A stretch of 19,003 bases of DNA. It comes from Verrucomicrobiales bacterium. Its GTDB lineage: Bacteria; Verrucomicrobiota; Verrucomicrobiia; Verrucomicrobiales; DEV007. The stretch lies in assembly GCA_007123695.1 (NCBI GenBank), contig SLGN01000373.1, forward strand, positions 1 through 19,003, given 5' to 3'. Under the pieces are notes generated by a model that had not been told where the DNA came from, ran no database searches, and worked only from the letters and a program-made list of their open reading frames with translations. Below, piece after piece: positions 1 through 9,104 of this stretch. The position numbers were made by a program, and so were the translations under genes. Each line of letters starts with the position of its first letter. Position 1 is the stretch's first letter.

Positions 1-2
1 AG

Positions 3-122
3 CGGGCGAGGGGACGCGGCTTCGGGGCGAAACGCCGGACAGGCGCGCGGAGGATGCGGGGAGCGGAGTGGGGCGGTCTGCGGGTGCTGCGGGATTTGCG
101 GAAGGATCAGGTGGGGGAGTGA
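3..122 (+). CDS. possible 3' end of an unidentified gene (partial)
   Basis: A reading frame enters from the left edge and ends at TGA 120-122, giving about 39 residues rich in Arg and Gly and ending LRVLRDLRKDQVGE. The ending looks protein-like, but the segment is short and very GC-rich, so an open frame is weak evidence. I recognise no family. If real, its gene would converge on amt, with the hairpin at 202-231 between them. Confidence 0.3.
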   Translation, partial: RARGRGFGAKRRTGARRMRGAEWGGLRVLRDLRKDQVGE

Positions 123-201
123 GCGGATGTTCCCAAACTACGTCGAATGTGCGGATGGAAATCCGTTCTACCCCCACCGTGGATTGCAGGTCGGCGGAGC
201 A

Positions 202-231
202 GGTGGCAGCGGTTTGAGTCCCGCTGCCACC
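202..231. terminator. strong hairpin 3' of amt, terminator-like without a T-run
   Basis: An 11-bp perfect stem (GGTGGCAGCGG at 202-212 pairing with CCGCTGCCACC at 221-231) encloses an 8-nt loop. It begins about 10 nt beyond the amt stop codon on the minus strand. Neither side has a clear T-tract, so it may act as a factor-independent terminator of low efficiency, an mRNA 3'-end stabiliser, or a two-way barrier between amt and whatever ends near 122. Confidence 0.5.
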
Positions 232-241
232 AAAGCTTGGA

Positions 242-1534
242 CTACGCGGTGTAGGCGGTTTCCCCGTGCGAGGTCGTGTCGAGTCCGGTGGCTTCGTCCT
301 GCTCCGAGACACGGAGACCGACGGTGAGTTTGGCAATGGAAAGGGCCAGGACCGAGACGACTCCGCTCCACGCCACCGTCACGACGACGCTGAGGATCTG
401 TTTCATGAGTTGGCCGTCTTCGGCGCCTCCGCGGACAAAGACGCCGGTGAGGACGGCTCCCACGATCCCGCCGACGCCATGGACTCCGAACACGTCGAGG
501 CTGTCGTCGTATTTCAGGGCGCGCTTCAGCGAGGTGGCGCAGAAGTAGCAGACGAGGGAGGACGCGGCGCCGATGACGAGCGCGCCGACCACCGTCGCGG
601 TGCCCGACGCCGGCGTGATGGCAACCAAACCGGCGACCGCCCCGGTGGCTGCGCCGACGGCGGTCGGCTTCTTCGCGATGAACCATTCCAGCGCGACCCA
701 CACGAGCACGGCGGCGGCGGTGGCGATCTGGGTGGTGAGCATGGCGAAACCAGCCGAGGCGTCGGCGGCGACGGCGCTGCCGGCGTTGAACCCGAACCAA
801 CCCACCCAAAGCAGGGCCGCGCCGATCACGGTGAAGGGCACGCTGTGCGGATGCATCACCGTCGCGCCGAAGCCCTTCCGCCGTCCGACCATGATGCAGG
901 CGACGAGCCCGGCGATGCCCGCGTTGATGTGGACGACGGTGCCGCCGGCGAAATCGAGCACGCCCCATTTTGCGAAGAGACCGTAGGGTTCCGCCCAGGC
1001 CATGTGCCAGACCGGGAGGTAGGAGAAGATCGTCCAAAGCGTGGTGAAGATGAGGACGGCGGAAAACTTCATCCGCTCGGCAAACGCGCCGACGATGAGG
1101 GCCGGCGTGATGATGATGAAGGTCATCTGGAAGGTCGCGAAGACGCTCTCCGGAATCGTGTCGACGAGCGAGCCCTCTTCGACGCCGTGGAGGAAAGCCT
1201 TGGAGAATCCGCCGAAAAAGGCCCCTTCGCCGGTCGTCGCGACGCTGTAGCCGAAGACGACCCAGAGCACGGACATGAGCGAGGCGATGACAAAGCATTG
1301 CACGAGGATGCTGAGGACATTCTTCGCCCGCACGAGACCGCCGTAGAAGAGGGCCAGCCCGGGCAGGGTCATGAGCAGCACGAGAACCGTGGACGTCAGC
1401 ATCCAGGCGGTGTCGCCGGTGTCGAGCGCTGCCGCCGCTTCCTCCTCCGCGAACAGGGGAGAGGCGATGCCGAGGATGACGAGGGGAAGAAGGGCGGCGA
1501 GAGGCCGCCGGGGCGGTGGGACGTGGATTTGCAT
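242..1534 (-). CDS. amt: ammonium transporter, Amt/MEP family
   Basis: The 430-aa product is an inner-membrane ammonium channel. Residues 1-29 form a cleavable signal peptide ending SPLFA, as in many Gram-negative Amt proteins, followed by a series of hydrophobic helices. Family signatures are intact: the GLALFYGGLVRAKN segment near residues 59-72, Asp194 and His202 in DFAGGTVVHINAG, and His352 in FGVHGVGG. The two histidines correspond to the pore pair H168/H318 of E. coli AmtB. Length is normal. The ATG is preceded by AAATCCCC with no Shine-Dalgarno sequence. A near-consensus sigma-54 promoter lies about 75-90 bp upstream, which fits control by nitrogen status. No glnK is visible beside it, but the downstream side is cut by the window edge at 1. 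Family assignment is secure; substrate follows from the family. Confidence 0.97.
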   Translation of the reverse strand: MQIHVPPPRRPLAALLPLVILGIASPLFAEEEAAAALDTGDTAWMLTSTVLVLLMTLPGLALFYGGLVRAKNVLSILVQCFVIASLMSVLWVVFGYSVATTGEGAFFGGFSKAFLHGVEEGSLVDTIPESVFATFQMTFIIITPALIVGAFAERMKFSAVLIFTTLWTIFSYLPVWHMAWAEPYGLFAKWGVLDFAGGTVVHINAGIAGLVACIMVGRRKGFGATVMHPHSVPFTVIGAALLWVGWFGFNAGSAVAADASAGFAMLTTQIATAAAVLVWVALEWFIAKKPTAVGAATGAVAGLVAITPASGTATVVGALVIGAASSLVCYFCATSLKRALKYDDSLDVFGVHGVGGIVGAVLTGVFVRGGAEDGQLMKQILSVVVTVAWSGVVSVLALSIAKLTVGLRVSEQDEATGLDTTSHGETAYTA

Positions 1535-1606
1535 GGGGATTTCTGGTGGATGGTTCTTTGACTGGGAGGAGCGGTCCGGGACGAATCGCTCCCGCCGGAA
1601 GAAAGG

Positions 1607-1626
1607 AAAAGCATCAAATGTGCCAA
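1607..1626 (-). promoter_or_regulatory. sigma-54 (-24/-12) promoter of amt
   Basis: Read on the minus strand, the segment carries TTGGCAC, then ATTTGA, then TGCTTTT. The invariant GG (minus strand at 1624-1623) and GC (1612-1611) are separated by exactly 10 nt. The -24 box TGGCACA and the -12 box ATGCT differ little from the known TGGCACG-N4-TTGCW consensus. Transcription would start near 1599, giving a leader of about 65 nt. Sigma-54 control of ammonium transporters through NtrC-type activators is well known; the activator site here was not identified. Confidence 0.75.
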
Positions 1627-1633
1627 GTCGTTC

Positions 1634-1662
1634 ATTATAAGGGATAAGGCTTGGGAGGCGAA
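1634..1662 (-). promoter_or_regulatory. possible second, sigma-70-type promoter of amt
   Basis: A perfect TATAAT lies on the minus strand at 1639-1634. At 17-bp spacing the -35 position reads only TTCGCC, a poor match. It could supply basal amt transcription just upstream of the sigma-54 site, or be a chance AT-rich hexamer. Confidence 0.3.
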
Positions 1663-1740
1663 CGTCCCGGAAAAAAACGCACCACCCCGCGCCTCAAGCC
1701 CCGGAGAACCCGGGACGGAGCGGGCGAGGTAAGGGAAAAA

Positions 1741-1790
1741 CACCACATCTTGTGGTGCCTTTCCCGTTGACACCCCAATATCTTGATTTA
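1741..1790 (+). promoter_or_regulatory. tandem NrdR-box-like operators over the nrdR promoter
   Basis: Box 1 is a perfect palindrome, CACCACATCTTGTGGTG, at 1741-1757. Box 2 (about 1774-1790) contains CAATATCTTG, very close to the core of the published NrdR consensus (acaCwAtATaTwGtgt). The shared ATCTTG cores start at 1747 and 1780, so the boxes are 33 bp apart, about three helical turns, as is usual for paired NrdR boxes. A perfect -35 hexamer TTGACA (1767-1772) lies between them. The -10 is degenerate: at 17-bp spacing it reads AAGTCT, while TTTAAG at 1787 is closer in sequence but too near. The arrangement would let NrdR block its own transcription. An alternative is that box 1 is an enhancer site for amt. 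Confidence 0.65.
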
Positions 1791-1834
1791 AGTCTTGTGT
1801 TTGAGTCGCAAATTTTGTTTTTGTTTTCCCTGCA

Positions 1835-2332
1835 ATGCGCTGCGTCAAGTGTCACAGTCTCGAGGACAAGGTGATCGATTCCCGTCTCTCCAAGGATGGG
1901 TTCTCGATTCGCCGCCGCCGGGAATGTCTCCGCTGCGGCCACCGGTTCACGACCTACGAGCAGGTCGAGCGCCGCGACGTGCTCGTGGTGAAGCGGGACG
2001 GCACCCGCGAGCCCTTCAAACGGGAGAAGCTCCTCGGCGGCCTCATCAAGGCCTGCGAAAAGCGGCCCGTTTCCCTCCAGACCCTAGAGAACGTCGTTGA
2101 AGAAATCGTCAACGATCTCGCCGCTGGCAACCTCCGGGAGATTCCGACCCGCATCATCGGGCCGAAGGTGATGGCGCAGCTTCAGCGGATCGATCCCGTG
2201 GCTTTCGTCCGCTATGCCTCGGTCTACCGCCAGTTCCAGGATGTCGGCGAGTTCAGCGAGGTGATCGAGTCGCTGGAGAATTCACCCATGGCGAACCTCC
2301 TCCAGCCCGACCTCTTCGAAAGCGCGACCTAG
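1835..2332 (+). CDS. nrdR: transcriptional repressor NrdR
   Basis: The 165-aa protein represses ribonucleotide reductase genes in response to bound (d)ATP. An N-terminal zinc ribbon is complete, with Cys3, Cys6, Cys31 and Cys34 in MRCVKC and ECLRCG, followed by the conserved RFTTYE. An ATP-cone domain covers roughly residues 49-139 and includes VVKRDGTREPFKREKL and the FVRYASVYRQF motif. The tail is somewhat longer than the usual 150-aa form. It starts at the first ATG after an AT-rich leader, without a Shine-Dalgarno sequence. Two NrdR-box-like palindromes overlap its own promoter. No nrdA or nrdB gene lies in this window, so its targets are elsewhere apart from probable autoregulation. Confidence 0.97.
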   Translation: MRCVKCHSLEDKVIDSRLSKDGFSIRRRRECLRCGHRFTTYEQVERRDVLVVKRDGTREPFKREKLLGGLIKACEKRPVSLQTLENVVEEIVNDLAAGNLREIPTRIIGPKVMAQLQRIDPVAFVRYASVYRQFQDVGEFSEVIESLENSPMANLLQPDLFESAT

Positions 2333-2457
2333 CGCCGTCCCGTTCCCGAACCGCCCGCCGAGCCCGACCGAACCCCGAAACACTTCCTCCGCCTCCGCCC
2401 CCCGATTCTCCGAGCCGACGAAACCGCCTCCGCCCCCCCAACCGAGAAAGAACCGCC

Positions 2458-3021
2458 ATGATCTCCCTGCCGCACGCCCTTCCCTACATCCGCATCGGCA
2501 CCTCCAGCCTCGCCCTCTGCGAGCCGGACTGGCTCGCGGAGACCCTCGCCAACGCCGCCGACGGAACCGACGTCCCCCCATGGATGGCCCAAGACATCTC
2601 GCGCGGGGTGGAGAGCTATCTCGCCAACCACTACAAAGGGAGCGTGATCGATTCGGAAGATCTCTTCGCCCGCATCGAGCGCACCCTCGCTGCCCTAGGA
2701 CTCGAACACGTCGCCGCGAAGATCGACAAGACCCCGCCGCCCGTGCGCATCTCCCTCTCCGAGCTGGCGCGCCGCGCCGGCAGCGGCTACGAGCTCGCTT
2801 TCTTCCGTTTGCTCGAGGAGCAGTTGCTCTCGGCCGCCGCGGGCGGAGCTACCGTCGTCGAGGTGCACGGCGTCCGCAACGGAGTGCGCCGGCTCGTGGC
2901 GACGAAGAAATGGACGGGGCGCTGCGACCGTCTCCTCGCGGAGATCACCGTCTTCGTGAGCGGTCTGCGCGAGCGCTGCGCGCCCCTGCGGCCGGACCTC
3001 CACCTCGTCATCGCATCCTGA
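2458..3021 (+). CDS. conserved-looking hypothetical protein, possible ATP-cone-like domain
   Basis: The product has 187 aa, no signal peptide and no membrane segment. I recognise no named family. Residues about 10-88 follow the pattern of an ATP-cone: a short strand (YIRIGTSSLALCEPDWL), a helix, then ISRGVESYL, then IDSEDLFARIERTLAALGLEHVAAKI. That last part resembles the isveelqdlVe..L...g...vA end of ATP-cones. The C-terminal half contains an alpha/beta segment, VVEVHGVRNGVRRLVATKKW. The gene begins 125 bp after nrdR across a C-rich spacer with no visible terminator and ends 9 nt before the HIT gene, so the three may be co-transcribed. The ATP-cone relation is my inference from pattern alone. 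Confidence 0.8.
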   Translation: MISLPHALPYIRIGTSSLALCEPDWLAETLANAADGTDVPPWMAQDISRGVESYLANHYKGSVIDSEDLFARIERTLAALGLEHVAAKIDKTPPPVRISLSELARRAGSGYELAFFRLLEEQLLSAAAGGATVVEVHGVRNGVRRLVATKKWTGRCDRLLAEITVFVSGLRERCAPLRPDLHLVIAS

Positions 3022-3030
3022 CCCATCGCC

Positions 3031-3375
3031 ATGACCCTTTTTGAAAAAATCATCGCACGCGAGATCCCGGCGGACATCGTCTACGAAGACGATCTCGCCA
3101 TCGCCTTCCGGGACATCCACCCCCAGGCCCCCGTCCACATCCTCGTGATCCCCCGCAAACCGATTCCGCGAGTAGGCGAAGCGGCCGAGGAGGATGGTCC
3201 GCTCCTCGGACACCTGCTCCTCGTCGCGGGAAAAGTGGCCGAGTCGCTCGGCTTCAACAGCGCCGAGGAAGGCTTCCGCCTCGTCATCAACAACGGGCGC
3301 AACGGAGGCGAGGCGGTGCCGCACCTCCACGTCCATCTTCTTTCGGGCCGGCAGATGGGCTGGCCGCCGGGCTAG
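3031..3375 (+). CDS. hinT: HIT-family purine nucleoside phosphoramidase (HinT-like)
   Basis: The 114-aa cytosolic protein has the full histidine triad HLHVHLL at residues 98-104, with His98, His100 and His102, and the GPHLHVH-like approach AVPHLHVH. The N-terminus (TLFEKIIAREIPADIVYEDD) and the QAPVHILVIPRKPI segment match the HinT branch of the family, which hydrolyses nucleoside phosphoramidates and AMP-lysine. Length is typical. The stop codon is embedded in the palindrome CGGGCTAGCCCG (3368-3379). It follows the 187-aa gene by only 9 nt. Its in vivo substrate cannot be read from sequence. Confidence 0.93.
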   Translation: MTLFEKIIAREIPADIVYEDDLAIAFRDIHPQAPVHILVIPRKPIPRVGEAAEEDGPLLGHLLLVAGKVAESLGFNSAEEGFRLVINNGRNGGEAVPHLHVHLLSGRQMGWPPG

Positions 3376-3453
3376 CCCGCGCATCCCGAGCGAGGTGGCG
3401 CAACGCATCGGGCGCTAGATGCTCGGAAAACCCGAACCCCTGTCCCCGTCCCC

Positions 3454-4506
3454 ATGCCTGCAGACCCCATTCCCGTCGCCGTCGTCACCGAGGCGGGCGG
3501 CGCCCATCTCGACGCATACCTCGAGGCGCTGCGCGACACGTCCGAATGCGGCGCCGTCGTCCTCGTCGATCCCAGCGGCGAGTCCTTCGCCGCCGGAAAG
3601 GCCATTCTCGGCGAGAAGCTCTCGGCCGCTTTCCGGGATCTCGACCGCGCCCTCGCCGTGGCCGGGCCCGCGATGGGCTTGGTCACGGTCGAGCCCGTCA
3701 ACGCGCCTCCGCTGATCGGCCGCCTTCTCGACGCTGGCTGCCATGTCCTCACTGAAAAACCCGCCTGCGTGAGGATCGCCGATCTCGAGCCGCTCGTGGA
3801 ACGGGCCGAGGCCTCGAAGCTCCATCTTTTCTACGCCTTCGCCAACCGGGGCCTGCCGGCGGTCCGGAAGATCCGCGAACTGGTCGCGGCGGGCGCCCTC
3901 GGCGAACTCTACGGGGCCGAGATCCACTTTGCCGCCGACCAAACCCGGCTGCGGAGCGAGTTCTACCACCGCAGTTGGTACGCCGACCGCGCACGCGCCG
4001 GCGGCGGCCATCTCGCCTGGCTCGGCATCCACTGGCTCGATCTCTTTCTGCACCTCACGGGACGCCGCGTCGTCGAAGTCGGAGGCTTCGCCGCAAACGT
4101 GGGAGGCCAGCCCCTCGAGATCGAGGACACCGCCGCGTTCGCGATGCGCCTCGACAACGGCGCCACCGCCACGATGGCCTGCGGCTACTACCTCGACAAA
4201 GGCTACCACAGCCATTTCCGGTTGTGGGGCTCGACGGGCTGGATCGAGTATGCCGAGCACCTCGGCGGCGTTGTCGATGTTCCGCTGCGCTGGTACGAAA
4301 ACGCCTCTGCGGAAAAAGGCGTGCGCGAGTTCGCGAATCCGGAGGAGCCCCGTGGCTACACGCCTTGGGTGAGGTCCTGCGTCCGCGCTTGTCTTGGCGA
4401 AGAACCCGCTCCCGTTACCGGACGCGAGGCCCTCGAGGTGCTCCGGGTCATTTTCGGCGTCTACGACTCCAACGCGACGGGCGCCATGGTGCGGCTCGGG
4501 GGCTGA
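3454..4506 (+). CDS. Gfo/Idh/MocA-family NAD(P)-dependent oxidoreductase
   Basis: The 350-aa protein has an N-terminal Rossmann domain (about 1-125) and a C-terminal substrate domain (about 130-350). The family motif EKP at residues 101-103 supplies the conserved Lys102. GIHWLD at 191-196 (His193, Asp196) matches the helix carrying the family's active-site histidine. The usual glycine-rich nucleotide loop is degenerate (VVTEAGGAHLDAYLEAL instead of GxGxxG), so cofactor binding may be altered. The family oxidises sugars, inositols and related compounds; the substrate here is unknown. It sits 78 bp after hinT and about 240 bp before the UDP-xylose genes, so a sugar-related role is possible but not shown. 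Confidence 0.92.
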   Translation: MPADPIPVAVVTEAGGAHLDAYLEALRDTSECGAVVLVDPSGESFAAGKAILGEKLSAAFRDLDRALAVAGPAMGLVTVEPVNAPPLIGRLLDAGCHVLTEKPACVRIADLEPLVERAEASKLHLFYAFANRGLPAVRKIRELVAAGALGELYGAEIHFAADQTRLRSEFYHRSWYADRARAGGGHLAWLGIHWLDLFLHLTGRRVVEVGGFAANVGGQPLEIEDTAAFAMRLDNGATATMACGYYLDKGYHSHFRLWGSTGWIEYAEHLGGVVDVPLRWYENASAEKGVREFANPEEPRGYTPWVRSCVRACLGEEPAPVTGREALEVLRVIFGVYDSNATGAMVRLGG

Positions 4507-4643
4507 CGGGTGAAAACGGGGGCACGCCTGCCCTCGTCACGCAGCTGCGGCGGACGGTGCTGGGCTGATCCACCGCCGCCTTCGACCTTTTTCTCGGGGG
4601 CGGCCCGGCGACGGCGCGGCGCCTGATTGCCGCAGCTTGCGGG

Positions 4644-4672
4644 TTGATTTTTTGAAGCGCCGAGTCTACGAA
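4644..4672 (+). promoter_or_regulatory. candidate sigma-70 promoter for uxs-ugd
   Basis: The 244-bp gap 4507-4750 holds no gene. Within it TTGATT (4644-4649) and TACGAA (4667-4672) are spaced by 17 bp, about 80 bp before the uxs start. The -35 match is fair and the -10 match weak. The gap also contains two related GTGAAAACGG words, at about 4510 and 4691, of unknown meaning. Confidence 0.35.
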
Positions 4673-4750
4673 TCAGGCCCTTCGCGCCGGTGTGAAAACG
4701 GAGGGGCAAGTCTTCGCACCCGGCACTGGAAAACCGCCCCCTCTCGATCC

Positions 4751-5686
4751 ATGAAACGCATCCTCGTCACCGGCGGCGCCGGCTTTCTCGGCTCGCATCT
4801 CTGCGACCGCCTCCTCGGCGACGGGCACGAGGTCGTCTGCCTCGACAACTACTTCACCGGGCGCAAGGTCAACGTCGAGCGCCACCTCGCCAACCCCCGC
4901 TTCGAGCTGCTGCGCCACGACGTCATCGACCCCTTCAAGGTCGAGGTCGACTGGATCTTCAACCTCGCCTGTCCCGCCTCGCCCATCCACTACCAGCACA
5001 ATCCGATCAAGACCACCAAGACCTCGGTGATGGGGGCGATCAACTGCCTCGGCCTCGCCAAGCGGGTCGGGGCGCGCGTCTTCCAGGCTTCCACCTCGGA
5101 AGTCTACGGCGACCCCGAGGTCCATCCCCAGGCCGAGGACTACCGCGGCCACGTCAACCCCATCGGCCCGCGCGCCTGCTACGACGAGGGCAAGCGCTGC
5201 GCCGAGACCCTCTTCTTCGACTACCACCGACAGAACCGACTCGACATCCGCGTCGTCCGCATTTTCAACACCTACGGGCCCCGCATGCTCGCCGACGACG
5301 GCCGCGTCGTCTCGAACTTCGTCGTCCAGGCCCTGCGCGGCGAGGATCTAACCATCTACGGCGACGGCACCCAGACGCGGAGTTTCTGCTACGTCAGCGA
5401 TCTCGTCGAGGGCTTCGTTCGCTTCATGGAGGACGAGAGCGGCTACCCCGGCCCCCTCAACCTCGGCAACCCCGGCGAGTTCACCATGCTCGAGCTCGCC
5501 GAGAAGATCCTCGCCAAGGTCGGCGGCCCCTCCAAGCTGGTTTACCTACCCCTGCCGCAGGACGACCCCAAACAGCGACGGCCCGACATCTCCCTCGCGC
5601 GGGAAAAGCTCTCCTGGGAGCCAAAAGTCGGGCTCGACGAAGGCCTGGAGTGCACGATTGAGTATTTCCGCGCGAACGGCGCCTGA
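4751..5686 (+). CDS. uxs: UDP-glucuronate decarboxylase (UDP-xylose synthase)
   Basis: The 311-aa short-chain dehydrogenase converts UDP-glucuronate to UDP-xylose with bound [14 protein letters not shown] (residues 7-17) is the dinucleotide loop, [11 protein letters not shown] (32-42) the UXS signature, [14 protein letters not shown] (114-127) contains the catalytic Thr/Ser-Glu region, and YDEGK gives Tyr144 and Lys148. [10 protein letters not shown] and the final YVSDLVEGF segment are also typical. The sequence resembles human UXS1 closely throughout the catalytic domain but lacks its membrane anchor. ATG 4751 was chosen because it is the first Met before the Rossmann strand; an upstream extension to 4637 adds an Arg-rich stretch with no family support. 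The ugd gene follows after 45 bp and makes its substrate. Confidence 0.95.
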   Translation: MKRILVTGGAGFLGSHLCDRLLGDGHEVVCLDNYFTGRKVNVERHLANPRFELLRHDVIDPFKVEVDWIFNLACPASPIHYQHNPIKTTKTSVMGAINCLGLAKRVGARVFQASTSEVYGDPEVHPQAEDYRGHVNPIGPRACYDEGKRCAETLFFDYHRQNRLDIRVVRIFNTYGPRMLADDGRVVSNFVVQALRGEDLTIYGDGTQTRSFCYVSDLVEGFVRFMEDESGYPGPLNLGNPGEFTMLELAEKILAKVGGPSKLVYLPLPQDDPKQRRPDISLAREKLSWEPKVGLDEGLECTIEYFRANGA

Positions 5687-5731
5687 CCCCCCCCAAAGCG
5701 GTCGCCCCCGCCATCCCTTCCCGACGCCATC

Positions 5732-7120
5732 ATGAAAGTCACCTCCATCTGCTGCCTCGGAGCCGGCTACGTCGGCGGACCCACCATGGCCATGATCGCC
5801 GCCAAGTGCCCGGACATCCGGGTGACGGTGTGCGACATGAACCAAGGCCGCATCGACGCGTGGAACTCCGACGAGCTACCCGTCTACGAGCCCGGCCTCG
5901 ACGAGGTCGTCCGCTCCGCCCGCGGACGCAACCTCCACTTCACCACCGAGATCAAGCAGTCCATCGCCGAGGCCGACCTCATCTTCGTCTCCGTCGGCAC
6001 CCCGACCAAGTCCTTCGGAATCGGGGCCGGGCGCGCCGCCGACCTTCGCTACATCGAGGCCGCCGCGCGCCTCATTGCCGAGGTCTCCCACGGCAACAAG
6101 ATCATCGTCGAGAAGTCCACCATCCCCGTCAAGACCGCCTCGGCCATCGAGGCGATCCTCGCGGCCAACGCCACCACCGAGGCGACCTTCCAAGTTCTCT
6201 CCAATCCCGAGTTCCTCGCCGAGGGCACCGCCGTCCGCGATCTCGAGAGCCCCGACCGCATCCTCATCGGCGGCAAGCCCACCCCCGAGGGCGAGGCCGC
6301 CGTCGAGGCCCTCGTCTCCGTTTACGCCAACTGGATCCCCCGCGAGAAGATCATCACCACCAACCTCTGGTCCTCCGAGCTCTCCAAGCTCGTCGCCAAC
6401 GCCTTCCTCGCCCAGCGCATCTCGTCGATCAACTCCATCTCCGCCCTCTGCGAGGCGACCGGCGCCGACGTCGACGAGGTCGCCCGCGCCATCGGCACCG
6501 ACTCGCGGATCGGGCCGAAGTTCCTCAAATCCTCCGTCGGCTTCGGCGGCTCGTGCTTCCAGAAAGACCTCCTCAACCTCGTCTACCTCTGCGAATCCTT
6601 CGGCCTGCCGCAGGCCGCCGACTACTGGCGCCAGGTCATCGCGATGAACGACTGGCAAAAGTCGCGCTTCGTCGAGAAGATCGTGCGCACCCTCTTCAAC
6701 ACGCTCGTCGGAAAGCGCATCGCCATCCTCGGCTTCGCCTTCAAGAAGGACACCAACGACACCCGCGAATCCCCCGCCATCCACATCTGCCGCGACCTCC
6801 TCCACGAGCGCGCCCACCTCGCCATCTACGACCCGCGCGTCCCCGGCGAGACCATCCGCGCGGACCTCCTCGAGGCCGGGGTGGAAGCCTCGATCATCGA
6901 CGAGCAGGTCGAGATCTGCCCCGATCCCTACGCCGCCGCCGAGTCCGCCCACGCCCTCGCCACCCTCACCGAATGGGACGAGTTCCGGACGCTCGACCTC
7001 GCCCGTATCCGCGACCTCATGCTCAAGCCCGCCTTCGTCTTCGACGGGCGCGCCATCCTGCCCCACGACGAGCTCCAGGCGCTCGGCTTCTCCCCCTTCA
7101 CCATCGGCAAAGGCGACTGA
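5732..7120 (+). CDS. ugd: UDP-glucose 6-dehydrogenase, animal/plant type
   Basis: The 462-aa enzyme oxidises UDP-glucose to UDP-glucuronate using two NAD+. The NAD loop GAGYVGGPT is at 10-18. Catalytic residues are present at positions one lower than in human UGDH: Glu160, Lys219, Asn223, Cys275 (in [10 protein letters not shown]) and Asp279. Long stretches such as the one around [19 protein letters not shown] match the animal enzyme as I remember it. The protein lacks the C-terminal tail of vertebrate UGDH. It follows uxs by 45 bp and precedes the thiolase by 8 bp. With uxs it forms a two-step route from UDP-glucose to UDP-xylose, probably for surface polysaccharide. Eukaryote-like Ugd is known in several bacterial phyla, so recent transfer is not required. 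Confidence 0.97.
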   Translation: MKVTSICCLGAGYVGGPTMAMIAAKCPDIRVTVCDMNQGRIDAWNSDELPVYEPGLDEVVRSARGRNLHFTTEIKQSIAEADLIFVSVGTPTKSFGIGAGRAADLRYIEAAARLIAEVSHGNKIIVEKSTIPVKTASAIEAILAANATTEATFQVLSNPEFLAEGTAVRDLESPDRILIGGKPTPEGEAAVEALVSVYANWIPREKIITTNLWSSELSKLVANAFLAQRISSINSISALCEATGADVDEVARAIGTDSRIGPKFLKSSVGFGGSCFQKDLLNLVYLCESFGLPQAADYWRQVIAMNDWQKSRFVEKIVRTLFNTLVGKRIAILGFAFKKDTNDTRESPAIHICRDLLHERAHLAIYDPRVPGETIRADLLEAGVEASIIDEQVEICPDPYAAAESAHALATLTEWDEFRTLDLARIRDLMLKPAFVFDGRAILPHDELQALGFSPFTIGKGD

Positions 7121-7128
7121 GGCCTGCC

Positions 7129-8280
<1,152 letters not shown>

Positions 8281-8281
8281 G

Positions 8282-8925
8282 GGCTTTGTCTCGAGGCAGG
8301 TGGGGAAAACCACCTTGGCGCGGGAATTGGAAGCGGGGAAACCCACCCACTACCTCGATCTGGAACGACCCTCGGACCTGGCCAAGCTGGCCGACCCGGA
8401 GCTGTATCTCGCTGGGTTCGCGGGCCGCCTCGTCATCCTCGACGAGGTCCAGCGCAAGCCGGACCTCTTCCCGGTTCTCTGATGCGCTCGCTCCCGCCGT
8501 GGAGCCGCAACGCCGGCAAACGACTGGTGAAGTCCGCCAAGGTCTACTGGCGCGACAGCGGCATCCTCCACGCGCTGGTGGGACTTCGGGATCTGGAGCA
8601 GGTGCTCGGCCATCCGATCTGCGGCGCCTCGTGGGAAGGCTACTGCATCGAGCAGATTCTGGCACGCCTCCCGAAAGGGGCCGCCGCCAGCCACTACCGC
8701 ACCCACGCCGGGGCCGAGATGGACCTCGTCATCGAGCAGCCAGACGGCGAGGTCCTCGCCGTGGAGATCAAGCACACCCTCTCCCCCAAGGTGACTCCCG
8801 GCCTCGTCGAGAGCATGGCCACGCTCGGGGCAAGGCGCGGACTCATCCTCATCCCGGAGGGCGATCCCTATCCCCTTTCCCGAAGCGTGACCGCCTGCTG
8901 CCTCGCCCGGTTTCTGGAGGCATGA
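8282..8925 (+). pseudogene. remnant of AAA ATPase / DUF4143 protein, 5' end and middle deleted
   Basis: Two pieces in different frames match the start and end of the well-known AAA_14-DUF4143 ATPase family. Piece 1 (8282-8482) begins inside the Walker A loop (RQVGKTTLAREL) and runs to Walker B (LVILDEVQRKPDLFPVL), then hits TGA. Piece 2 (8482-8925) carries the DUF4143 end: WSRNAGKRLVKSAKVYWRDSGIL and a PD-(D/E)xK-like AEMDLVIE...LAVEIK. By comparison with the normal family of about 380-420 aa, the first 30 or so residues and roughly 150-200 internal residues are missing. Piece 1 starts one base after the thiolase stop, so the deletion or insertion edge is at the thiolase 3' end. No function is expected. 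Confidence 0.85.
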
Positions 8926-9104
8926 GCGGATCGTCCTGGACCGCCGAGCAGTCCGGGCTTTTTGGGGTTGGATGGGGCGAGCTAGACGCCTACAATGACG
9001 CGCCATCCGGCGGCCGACCCCGCCCATTCCCGAGGAGGGCAACCCGCAAGAAATCCTTGTCGGCTCGAAGCACATCGAAAAGAGGCCAAAATCCCCGCAA
9101 CCCG

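Noticed and set aside
1741..1757. Palindrome read as a canonical NtrC site
   Set aside because: The CACCA...TGGTG half-sites are separated by 7 nt rather than 3, and its ATCTTG core recurs 33 bp away as expected for NrdR boxes. An activator role is kept only as an alternative.
3368..3430. Intrinsic terminator after hinT (CGGGCTAGCCCG and CCGAGC...GCTCGG pairs)
   Set aside because: Short stems without a T-tract; the palindrome includes the hinT stop codon and may be chance in GC-rich DNA.
4637..4750. N-terminal extension of the UDP-xylose synthase
   Set aside because: It is an Arg/Ser-rich stretch without the membrane anchor seen in eukaryotic forms; the Rossmann strand begins directly at ATG 4751.
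5806..7128. Long in-frame upstream extension of the thiolase through ugd
   Set aside because: The extension is Arg/His/Pro-rich and is the out-of-frame shadow of ugd. The thiolase family begins at 7129.
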